Below, piece by piece: positions 26,598 to 38,300 of a stretch of DNA of 64,000 nt. The notes under the pieces were generated by a model. The model searched no databases. It had not been told where the DNA came from and saw nothing but the letters and a program-made list of their open reading frames with translations. A program made the translations under genes and the position numbers. The stretch comes from Hydractinia symbiolongicarpus. Its lineage: Eukaryota; Cnidaria; Hydrozoa; Anthoathecata; Hydractiniidae. Within the stretch, counting starts at the first letter, position 1, and each line of letters starts with the position of its first letter. The DNA is taken from NCBI RefSeq assembly GCF_029227915.1, contig NC_079886.1, positions 15,164,501 through 15,228,500 on the forward strand. The letters are read 5' to 3'.

Positions 26598-29500
26598 CGG
26601 TTAACAAATCGGTCGAAGAAGAAGAAGAAGAAAAATACCGCCCGTTTTAATAAGATCTTGGATGTAATCCGAAATCTTAAAAAGTTTCTTTAACGTTGTG
26701 TCTCTTTCCGTAATAACAACGGCTCGGGGGCCACAAGACCCTGAGGATGAGGTTGGTAACTAACGCGAATCAACGAATATTAAATATTTTGGCTTATGGC
26801 TAAATGGCTAGACATCTAATAACGGATGAGAATTTTACTCGGGTATAAAAGTAACGGGTGTAAGGACGTAAATTATTTCTTGTAATTATTTTTTAATTAT
26901 TTCCGTAAATTTTCGTCGTTCATTATCAAACTTCCTATTAGCTTTTTAGACTCTTTTTGAACATTTCGTATTGAGCAGAATATAAATAAAACAAAACAAA
27001 AATATATGCATTGCAAATGTAAATAAGACATAAAGTTTAATAAAAAGGAGCGTTTTTCATAAGTATGATTACATCCATACAAGCTAATCTCTGTGACAGG
27101 CTACTAAGAGGAATGTGTTCAGTGTAATTTCCTTCTGAATTTGCATCAAAATGTTTCTGTCCTCGTCAAAGAATCAGTCATTTTCATTTATCAATATAAT
27201 CTCCTCAAGAAAGATTTGAAAACAGAAGGTACGAATATCTTTTTGGATAGTACAGGTAAAGTTGGGATGACTTCTTTTTCTTTAGCTTTTGTTGCAAAAT
27301 GTTCAACATTTACACCAAATTTTCAACTGCTTCACCTTGATAACCACCAAGAAATGTTGTTGTTTTAACAGGAATTTTAAAATGTGACCAGGCAATGTAA
27401 TAAAGTTCTTCATGTCTGTAGCCTTTGAAACATCTAAAACGAATGTTTTATTTTTTTTAGTTTATATTTACCACCTTTATAACGTTTTATACCAATGCAA
27501 AATTGCTACATAGCTTTTACTGAAATTGGTCTATTTTTAGTATCTGTTGCAATTGATAAGATATTATGTCTCTATAGGCAATGTTATAACACATCTAAAT
27601 CAGATTTTAAACAATAATTATAATAAACAATTGCCAACATCCCTGAAGACGTCGTTCATCATTATATTTTAATAACTAATGTATGACTTTTATATTCGTT
27701 AGTATTTGTTTTTAAGCTGTGCATAATATATTTTTTAATTAAACTGTTTTTAAACTGTTATTTATTTGTTTTATAGAGAATAAATCTGATGATGAGTTAC
27801 CAAAACTCGAAATATATTATTCAATAAAATTGCGTTGTTGGTCATTAAAATCTCTCGAATATTACGACATCTTTCGGTTACTGTAAATGACTGAATAAGT
27901 CCCTCGGAGCATATTTAACACTGTTTTTACTGGCATAATTAATGTATGTGCAATTTCTCTGAACTGGATAAAGTATTCCATCCCAAACCTAAAACAAGTT
28001 TCAATTAGACCTATCTGATGTACTTTAAGCATGAGAATTGCTTTTTATGTTTTCTACTCATATGTAACTTTGTCAAAATTGACATGCTCTCAAAAATAGC
28101 TTATCAGCGTCTTCAAAGAAAACAAAATTCAGAAACTCAGGAAATCAGGAACTACAATTACAAATTAAATTATTTTTAGGTCTATTTCATTATAAGCCAA
28201 TCCAAAATAACTTGAACGAAAATATGTTTTTTGCCGCCAACACCAAAATTCACACCGGTGCCGCGGAAGATTTAGACCCGTGAAATTAAGACTTTTAAGT
28301 TATAATTTCCCGTGAAATAAAAACTTTTCGGGTTTTAATTTCCCGGTAAATTAGGATCTAAGAGACTGCCAAAACTGAATGCCAAGAGCCAGTGACAGCC
28401 ACCATCGTGTAGCAACTGAATGTGATCTACTGACACTGGAAAGTACGGTGCTTGCTCCTGTTTTTGACAATTTAAAACACTTTGATATGCTTCAAGATTT
28501 CCAAGTGCATTGCAGATAAAGTTTTGATCAGCGTCCATAAGTTGATCTTTGAGGAGACCATCGGATGATTCTAGTAATTCTCTGTCCGGTAAATATCATT
28601 GCTATTCTTGGAAGGGCTTTTTGTGTTTCTTTTGATTCAAGAATACGAGTCAACCCTCGAAAAGTTTGTCTGGTATTGGCAATTGTTTTGCATTAATGGC
28701 CTGGAAACGAATAAGGAGATTGCTTTATAGCCATAACCAAAATCATCTCCACAATCTCATCTGGCGCAATTTCTCAAAAACTTTGCTTGTTGACAATGTC
28801 ATCTCTTTCTCTGCTTTCTCCGAGTTATAATAACTTTTGAGTTGACTAATATTGTACTTTGTCTTTTTAGGATGGTTCTTGATGCATTTCTTAAGGTTAC
28901 AGCTCCTTTTTCTGAGATGTTCATAACTGTATAGGGACCAATCCATTTCTGTGTGAATTTCCCACCCTTTCTATCGTTTCGCTTTTTAATTCTCAAAAGA
29001 ACTAAGTCGTCCACCAAAATTTCTGTTTTTGATGTATGTATATTATCGTAGTCACGTTTTTGCTTCTTTTGTGCACTTTTAATGTTTTTGGAAGCGTCGT
29101 CAGCTATCGAACTTCGTGTATCTGCTACTGACCTTAGAAGAGCATCAAAAACTTCAGTGTCAAATTATTCGTCCAGTCCATTTTCATTTTCCTTCACAAG
29201 GTTGTGTTTTACATCAATTGGCAAAATTGGCTCGCGGTTGTAAAGCAACATGAACGGTGAATAGTTCGTCAAGGAGTGTCGACTAACACGATGAGCGAAA
29301 AGAACACCTTTGATAATGCTGGGACACATATTAACGTTATCTTCTAAGACTTTCACCATAGCGTTTTTGATTGCTCGATTTTGACGCTCCACTAAGCCAT
29401 TAGCTTGATTAGTCATAGACTGAGATGATATTTGCTCCTCACCCGTCAACCTATGAAGCTCTAAAGAAACGCCATTTACGGATTCTCTACCCTGATCATT

Positions 29501-30949
29501 GATTTGCACTTGGCAGCAACTATGGCGAAACATCACTTCGTATAAGAATTGAGCAGCAGTTGCAGCTTTTCGATCCTTGATATGGTCTTAACCTCCGATC
29601 ACTTCGAGAAATAATCGATTAAAACAATGACGTGGTGATACCCATCGACGTCGGGTAAGTTGCAAATATCGCCGCCTTACTTTCTTTCATTACTTCAGAT
29701 GGCACTGTTGTGGGTTTGAGCTCTGCTTTAGGAGATTATAAATCACCTTGTTTTTGGCATTGTTCGCATGTTCGGATAAAATCTGTGACATCGGCTGTGA
29801 TGTTGTACCAAAAGAACTTTTACCGATATTTTCTCATACGCTGAATTCTTGCCTCTATTGTACGATGATGCTTTCGCACGTTCTGAATCTCCGATACCTT
29901 GGTGGACATCACGTACGCTTTCAAGTTGTCGAGAACGATATTTTATCACGAGATTGTTATTTTTGAAAAGATGAGAAATTTTTTATTAAAAACTTTCTCT
30001 ATCTCTATGCTGTCAGGATACTTTTTATTGCGCACGTAATCTTCAATTTCTTGGAGACTGAAGTGGCTCCTGCTTTTTTTCGCCATCTTTGATTTGATGT
30101 ATAAATGCATGCGTCTCGCGTACCATTTACAACGACTGTCAACAAAACATTTGAATGTCAACACGACGCGTTCGAAAGTTCTAAAGATGGCTGAATGAAC
30201 TGCGAGAGTAACATAATCTTTTTGCTTTGAGTCTTAATTTCCCTCTTTGATCAAAATTTCTTGGGATATGATTGAAAATCACCCAAAATAAGGGTGATTT
30301 TTATCAGCCTGAGCCAGGGCTATTACGGAGCCTTTTCGTCAGAATATCATAGGCGTAGAAGAGCCCTGACGACACAAGGTTGACACCTTCTAGCAACTTT
30401 TAGGTTGTAATCGAAATTTAGACCTTAGCAACTTAGGCTAACATGAAAAATGGAGTTAGTTGATGATGGAATTACAAAAAAGTCTAAAACACACCATAAT
30501 ACGGTTTGTCCAAGGAGGTTTAAAAATTACAATCTAGTGAACTTTTGAGAATTGAAGGTTACGGGCGGGAATGATATGAGAACATTGTCCGGGAAAAATC
30601 TATTCAAGGGGGAAAATAGTTTCCTCACACTAAAACGTCACAAATATTAAAACATGTTCTAGAAAGGTCTGACATCACTACAACCTTTTTGAGAAACATT
30701 TATATATTTCCTGACATTTAAGCTAAAGTCTACCAACAGTGATATGAAATAAGGTGTGAATTTTTTGTGTGAATTTTAAGTAGGTTCAATTTATGTAAAC
30801 ATAAAATGTAGTACAGACGGAGAATAAATAATGATTTTCACTTCAACAAAATTATTTTATTGACAAATTCACTGCAGGAATATGTCGAAGCATATGGTTT
30901 TATGTGAAGAATTTAAAAGAGAATAGAGACCTATGAAATATTTATAATT
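26598..30949. repeat. Array unit 6 (long type, 4352 bp)
   Basis: Long unit like units 4 and 5. Its right end does not run into another CGGTTAAC start but into TCAATAG, the single-copy flank carrying exon 1 of the downstream gene. Confidence 0.95.
28335..30164 (-). pseudogene. Ginger1/KRBA2-like transposase relic (unit 6)
   Basis: Same as the relic in units 4 and 5, with shared breaks. Confidence 0.8.
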
Positions 30950-31350
30950 TCAATAGAACTTATTACATATGTACTAAAAACCCACGTAAAAAATTTTCAC
31001 CTTCACATCATCATCACAGCCATTAAAATGCATTTTCGACAGTGCAAGCGAGAAGATTTGGTCGATGAACTTGGAAGAGAAAGGTTTATGGATTATAAAA
31101 AATCCATCTTTGCCACTTTATTTGCTTTGTTTATGGCGTTATGTGTCATTTTTGCTTTTCTTTACAGCCAGTGTTTCGCAAGTTACAAAGAAATAGCCGA
31201 CCGAAGAGGTGAGAAAATAAGGTGGACATTAGTGTGTTTAATTTTCGCGAATGTTAGCTAAATTTGCGACAAATTGGACGAAAGTATTATTAAAAACCCA
31301 TTTCGGGAGATTTGTAAAAGTACGTACGCTCTGAGGGGAGACAGGAGGAT
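30950..31350 (+). other. Duplicate of exon 1 and 5' flank of the EGF/laminin-G gene
   Basis: These 401 bp match 35295-35695 by eye. They include the ATG at 31028, the 60-codon exon ending at 31208 and its GTGAG donor. The exon could in principle splice to the same downstream exons and so act as an alternative first exon encoding the same peptide. Beyond the donor the sequence switches at 31351 into an array unit, so the original intron 1 is not duplicated. Confidence 0.85.
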
Positions 31351-32679
31351 TTGCATTGCAAATGTAAATAAGACATAAAGTTTAATAAAAAGGAGCGTTT
31401 TTCATAAGTATGATTACATCCATACAAGCTAATCTCTGTGACAGGCTACTAAGAGGAATGTGTTCAGTGTAATTTCCTTCTGAATTTGCATCAAAATGTT
31501 TCTGTCCTCGTCAAAGAATCAGTCATTTTCATTTATCAATATAATCTCCTCAAGAAAGATTTGAAAACAGAAGGTACGAATATCTTTTTGGATAGTACAG
31601 GTAAAGTTGGGATGACTTCTTTTTCTTTAGCTTTTGTTGCAAAATGTTCAACATTTACACCAAATTTTCAACTGCTTCACCTTGATAACCACCAAGAAAT
31701 GTTGTTGTTTTAACAGGAATTTTAAAATGTGACCAGGCAATGTAATAAAGTTCTTCATGTCTGTAGCCTTTGAAACATCTAAAACGAATGTTTTATTTTT
31801 TTTAGTTTATATTTACCACCTTTATAACGTTTTATACCAATGCAAAATTGCTACATAGCTTTTACTGAAATTGGTCTATTTTTAGTATCTGTTGCAATTG
31901 ATAAGATATTATGTCTCTATAGGCAATGTTATAACACATCTAAATCAGATTTTAAACAATAATTATAATAAACAATTGCCAACATCCCTGAAGACGTCGT
32001 TCATCATTATATTTTAATAACTAATGTATGACTTTTATATTCGTTAGTATTTGTTTTTAAGCTGTGCATAATATATTTTTTAATTAAACTGTTTTTAAAC
32101 TGTTATTTATTTGTTTTATAGAGAATAAATCTGATGATGAGTTACCAAAACTCGAAATATATTATTCAATAAAATTGCGTTGTTGGTCATTAAAATCTCT
32201 CGAATATTACGACATCTTTCGGTTACTGTAAATGACTGAATAAGTCCCTCGGAGCATATTTAACACTGTTTTTACTGGCATAATTAATGTATGTGCAATT
32301 TCTCTGAACTGGATAAAGTATTCCATCCCAAACCTAAAACAAGTTTCAATTAGACCTATCTGATGTACTTTAAGCATGAGAATTGCTTTTTATGTTTTCT
32401 ACTCATATGTAACTTTGTCAAAATTGACATGCTCTCAAAAATAGCTTATCAGCGTCTTCAAAGAAAACAAAATTCAGAAACTCAGGAAATCAGGAACTAC
32501 AATTACAAATTAAATTATTTTTAGGTCTATTTCATTATAAGCCAATCCAAAATAACTTGAACGAAAATATGTTTTTTGCCGCCAACACCAAAATTCACAC
32601 CGGTGCCGCGGAAGATTTAGACCCGTGAAATTAAGACTTTTAAGTTATAATTTCCCGTGAAATAAAAACTTTTCGGGTT

Positions 32680-34509
32680 TTAATTTCCCGGTAAATTAGG
32701 ATCTAAGAGACTGCCAAAACTGAATGCCAAGAGCCAGTGACAGCCACCATCGTGTAGCAACTGAATGTGATCTACTGACACTGGAAAGTACGGTGCTTGC
32801 TCCTGTTTTTGACAATTTAAAACACTTTGATATGCTTCAAGATTTCCAAGTGCATTGCAGATAAAGTTTTGATCAGCGTCCATAAGTTGATCTTTGAGGA
32901 GACCATCGGATGATTCTAGTAATTCTCTGTCCGGTAAATATCATTGCTATTCTTGGAAGGGCTTTTTGTGTTTCTTTTGATTCAAGAATACGAGTCAACC
33001 CTCGAAAAGTTTGTCTGGTATTGGCAATTGTTTTGCATTAATGGCCTGGAAACGAATAAGGAGATTGCTTTATAGCCATAACCAAAATCATCTCCACAAT
33101 CTCATCTGGCGCAATTTCTCAAAAACTTTGCTTGTTGACAATGTCATCTCTTTCTCTGCTTTCTCCGAGTTATAATAACTTTTGAGTTGACTAATATTGT
33201 ACTTTGTCTTTTTAGGATGGTTCTTGATGCATTTCTTAAGGTTACAGCTCCTTTTTCTGAGATGTTCATAACTGTATAGGGACCAATCCATTTCTGTGTG
33301 AATTTCCCACCCTTTCTATCGTTTCGCTTTTTAATTCTCAAAAGAACTAAGTCGTCCACCAAAATTTCTGTTTTTGATGTATGTATATTATCGTAGTCAC
33401 GTTTTTGCTTCTTTTGTGCACTTTTAATGTTTTTGGAAGCGTCGTCAGCTATCGAACTTCGTGTATCTGCTACTGACCTTAGAAGAGCATCAAAAACTTC
33501 AGTGTCAAATTATTCGTCCAGTCCATTTTCATTTTCCTTCACAAGGTTGTGTTTTACATCAATTGGCAAAATTGGCTCGCGGTTGTAAAGCAACATGAAC
33601 GGTGAATAGTTCGTCAAGGAGTGTCGACTAACACGATGAGCGAAAAGAACACCTTTGATAATGCTGGGACACATATTAACGTTATCTTCTAAGACTTTCA
33701 CCATAGCGTTTTTGATTGCTCGATTTTGACGCTCCACTAAGCCATTAGCTTGATTAGTCATAGACTGAGATGATATTTGCTCCTCACCCGTCAACCTATG
33801 AAGCTCTAAAGAAACGCCATTTACGGATTCTCTACCCTGATCATTGATTTGCACTTGGCAGCAACTATGGCGAAACATCACTTCGTATAAGAATTGAGCA
33901 GCAGTTGCAGCTTTTCGATCCTTGATATGGTCTTAACCTCCGATCACTTCGAGAAATAATCGATTAAAACAATGACGTGGTGATACCCATCGACGTCGGG
34001 TAAGTTGCAAATATCGCCGCCTTACTTTCTTTCATTACTTCAGATGGCACTGTTGTGGGTTTGAGCTCTGCTTTAGGAGATTATAAATCACCTTGTTTTT
34101 GGCATTGTTCGCATGTTCGGATAAAATCTGTGACATCGGCTGTGATGTTGTACCAAAAGAACTTTTACCGATATTTTCTCATACGCTGAATTCTTGCCTC
34201 TATTGTACGATGATGCTTTCGCACGTTCTGAATCTCCGATACCTTGGTGGACATCACGTACGCTTTCAAGTTGTCGAGAACGATATTTTATCACGAGATT
34301 GTTATTTTTGAAAAGATGAGAAATTTTTTATTAAAAACTTTCTCTATCTCTATGCTGTCAGGATACTTTTTATTGCGCACGTAATCTTCAATTTCTTGGA
34401 GACTGAAGTGGCTCCTGCTTTTTTTCGCCATCTTTGATTTGATGTATAAATGCATGCGTCTCGCGTACCATTTACAACGACTGTCAACAAAACATTTGAA
34501 TGTCAACAC
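32680..34509 (-). pseudogene. Ginger1/KRBA2-like transposase relic (unit 7)
   Basis: Same as the relic in units 4-6. It lies in the part of the hybrid unit that matches the array. Confidence 0.8.
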
Positions 34510-35372
34510 GACGCGTTCGAAAGTTCTAAAGATGGCTGAATGAACTGCGAGAGTAACATAATCTTTTTGCTTTGAGTCTTAATTTCCCTCTTTGATCAAA
34601 ATTTCTTGGGATATGATTGAAAATCACCCAAAATAAGGGTGATTTTTATCAGCCTGAGCCAGGGCTATTACGGAGCCTTTTCGTCAGAATATCATAGGCG
34701 TAGAAGAGCCCTGACGACACAAGGTTGACACCTTCTAGCAACTTTTAGGTTGTAATCGAAATTTAGACCTTAGCAACTTAGGCTAACATGAAAAATGGAG
34801 TTAGTTGATGATGGAATTACAAAAAAGTCTAAAACACACCATAATACGGTTTGTCCAAGGAGGTTTAAAAATTACAATCTAGTGAACTTTTGAGAATTGA
34901 AGGTTACGGGCGGGAATGATATGAGAACATTGTCCGGGAAAAATCTATTCAAGGGGGAAAATAGTTTCCTCACACTAAAACGTCACAAATATTAAAACAT
35001 GTTCTAGAAAGGTCTGACATCACTACAACCTTTTTGAGAAACATTTATATATTTCCTGACATTTAAGCTAAAGTCTACCAACAGTGATATGAAATAAGGT
35101 GTGAATTTTTTGTGTGAATTTTAAGTAGGTTCAATTTATGTAAACATAAAATGTAGTACAGACGGAGAATAAATAATGATTTTCACTTCAACAAAATTAT
35201 TTTATTGACAAATTCACTGCAGGAATATGTCGAAGCATATGGTTTTATGTGAAGAATTTAAAAGAGAATAGAGACCTATGAAATATTTATAATTTCAATA
35301 GAACTTATTACATATGTACTAAAAACCCACGTAAAAAATTTTCACCTTCACATCATCATCACAGCCATTAAA

Positions 35373-38300
35373 ATGCATTTTCGACAGTGCAAGCGAGAAG
35401 ATTTGGTCGATGAACTTGGAAGAGAAAGGTTTATGGATTATAAAAAATCCATCTTTGCCACTTTATTTGCTTTGTTTATGGCGTTATGTGTCATTTTTGC
35501 TTTTCTTTACAGCCAGTGTTTCGCAAGTTACAAAGAAATAGCCGACCGAAGAGGTGAGAAAATAAGGTGGACATTAGTGTGTTTAATTTTCGCGAATGTT
35601 AGCTAAATTTGCGACAAATTGGACGAAAGTATTATTAAAAACCCATTTCGGGAGATTTGTAAAAGTACGTACGCTCTGAGGGGAGACAGGAGGATCATGT
35701 ATTAACGAACAAAAACGAATATGGGTTTTGTGTATGTTTGCTTTCAGAAAATTTTTTTTTTCTATTTTCCTTTTTGATTGATTGTTTACGAGTATGTGAT
35801 ACTGTTTTGTTTTATTTTGACAAGTAGTTGGTCATATTTATCATTGGATGAGCAAAACAAACTTCCTGACATTTTCGTTGATTCGCAAACAATCTTAGTC
35901 TACTCCTTCTAAGTATGGTTGTTTTTTTTGTAGCTATATCCAGGTCAAAAATTTGGGTTCTGGTCCAGCCATTACTTTTCAGGTTCAGCATACATTCACC
36001 ATGATCTGATCTGATTATATTTCTCCATTCACAGTTGCCTTGTTAACAAAAAAAACCCTGCACTTTCTACTTGTTCTCTTGGTGGATCAAAGTTTGATAT
36101 AGCTTGGTTTATGTCGACCAACCTCCCCAATATCGGACATACCTGGTCAGCAATTGCAAATATGCTCCTAGTTTCTACAGGAAAAATTTACAGAAGGATG
36201 AAAGAATATGACTTAGAGGAAATAGGTAGATTTCTGATATTTCGGATGATGAATTGCGTGATATCATATTAAATTTTTATTGGATCATGGTAATTTTTTT
36301 AGATTCTCTATAATTTTCGGCCATTAAACGTTGCTTAGTCGTGAAGTCCAACAACGCCTTATTCGAAAAATTCAAATCCGACATCCATCCAGAAAATTTC
36401 AGACTACGATGGGCAATGGTTTTATCCCGTCTTAATTATTCGGTAGCTTCTCCCAACAGTCTCTGGCATATGGATGAACACCACAGTTTGGTTCAGTGGG
36501 GCTTTGTCATGCATGTCGGTATCGATGGATTTTCGCGCGATTGAAAGTATTATTACGATGTGCAAATAATAATAGAGTTATCACCGTGCGGAAGATTTTT
36601 GATGTTGCCACTGAACGGGTTAGGATTGATATGGGGAAAACATACTTGTATGGCAGTTCATGGAAGAAGTACGAGGTGATAATCGCGGTAATGCCCTAGC
36701 CAAAACAAATCCAATTAGGCTGCACAACCCATACTCTTAGCTACAGCATCTGATGCTTTGACCAAAAGTAAAATTAAAACGAACTTTCACTTTTTAACAA
36801 ACTTATGCAACAAGAATAAAAAATGCAGTTTGAAACAGACACGACATTTACTTTACACTTTACAACACATCGACTCCATGTTTATTGGTCTATTCCCTTC
36901 TGCGTTTGCACAAACACCGTACATATTGCAGACCAGCATCTAAATTTGCTGACTGCCTTTCCGCGCCATGCAGGACTGACTACCGAACTTGAACAGCATT
37001 CCATATGGGTGAATAAAGAAATACTGAATCTGAATATAAAAACCCTGAACCTGAATATAAAAACCCTGAACCTGAATATAAAAACCCTGAACCTGAATAT
37101 AAAAACCCTGAACCTGAATATAAAAACCCTGAACCTGAATATATAAACCCTGAACCTGAATATAAAAACCCTGAACCTGAATATAAAAACCCTGAACCTG
37201 AATATAAAAACCCTGAACCTGAATATAAAACCTTCCCTAATAAAAAAGACTAAACCTGAATAGGGATAGCTGAACCTGAATCCCGATTTTTTACCTGAAT
37301 TTTGCTACAAAAAACCAACCATATTTAAGGGCACTATTTATAAATACACAAGGTTTTATTTTTAATAGCAAGATTTTTAGGGCAAAAACTTTCGCAAGAA
37401 AAAGTTTAGAGAGGAAACAAAACGCAAAATTTTGGGCATAAACTTTCGCGAGACCATGTTTTTTTATAAATTATCGAAATAGAATATCGATATTTTCGCG
37501 AGTAAAAAAGCCATTTTTGATTTGGAATGTTCTAAAGCATAAAAATTCGCGAAAAGAGGCAAAAATCGCGGCTCGCGTAACTTCTACTCGTCTGTAAAAA
37601 TAGCACAATGTACTGGTATTGAGGACTTCTGGATACATTGATAGAATTAATCTAGAGTAATAATGCCTAAAGTGATTAAAATACAAAATTCCACTGATTC
37701 ATTTTATGTAAGACTTTTATGAGATAAGAATCAATTTTCTAGATTACCTCTCTGAAAAATATGGCATCTGCAACAATTGTCATGAGCACAGTTACTGCAG
37801 CAACATGTTTAGCACTACGTATCAATGTTACTGTCGTCATGGATATATAGGTGATGGTGTCAGTCACTGCGAAGGTAACAATTTTGATATAGATTTGTGT
37901 ATGTGTTTTTATTAAAGTGTTAACATGATTTCATACAAGGAGTTCTTCCTGTCTCACTTATTTTATGTCTCTTGGCAACCTCGTCCTCAGGGCTTGTTAG
38001 TCTTGATATTTAAATGGATCCGTTCAAATATAAAAAGCCTAAAATGCCTAGGAAGTGTGGTTGGCTTCGTAGAGTTTAATTTACCTGTCATTTTAAATTT
38101 TTTAAGCTGGCCAAATTTCATTTACTTTAATACTTTCAAGTCATGTTTTTGTTAAAGTAAAAAAGTTTTATATTGTAAAAAACCTAAACATTTAAGGTAA
38201 GGGGACACGAGGGACATTTTTAGACGCGCGCTATGCAAAAATGTTCCACAGAATGCGCATGAAAATGTTTCTTGTGACGCCACTTCTCATTTGCAGAATG

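Larger units (their letters stand above)
7649..35294. repeat. 27.6-kb array of seven 3.4-4.35-kb tandem units
   Basis: Seven head-to-tail units start at 7649, 11064, 14479, 17894, 22246, 26598 and 30950. Units 1-3 are 3415 bp, units 4-6 are 4352 bp and unit 7 is a 4345-bp hybrid. Units 1-6 begin at CGGTTAAC, shortly followed by a short GAA run, and end with TTTATAATT. The copies are almost identical: I found only a few single-base differences plus one 937-bp presence/absence. The unit junction ATAATT/CGGTTAAC joins sequence seen singly at the left flank (GGCAAT/CGGTTAAC) and the right flank (ATAATT/TCAATAG). It is therefore a tandem duplication of genomic DNA, not a transposon with its own ends. 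The near identity implies recent expansion or homogenisation; collapse or over-expansion by the assembler must also be considered. Confidence 0.95.
30950..35294. repeat. Array unit 7, hybrid (4345 bp)
   Basis: The first 402 bp are a copy of the right genomic flank (exon 1 of the EGF/laminin-G gene with its surroundings). One unmatched T at 31351 precedes the join to the array unit at TGCATTGC (31352). The first 409 bp of a normal unit are missing. The breakpoints differ from those of the other units, so a separate duplication event made this copy. Confidence 0.95.

Noticed and set aside
7649-35294. The array as a giant transposon or viral concatemer
   Set aside because: Unit ends have no terminal repeats and join at flanking genomic breakpoints, and the only genes inside are dead transposase fragments.
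36823-37146. 107-codon ORF with LNLNIKT repeats
   Set aside because: It is produced by a 21-bp minisatellite in an intron; a multiple-of-three unit keeps any frame open.
37023-37235. CRISPR-like direct repeats
   Set aside because: The 21-bp units are contiguous with no spacers, and the context is an animal intron.
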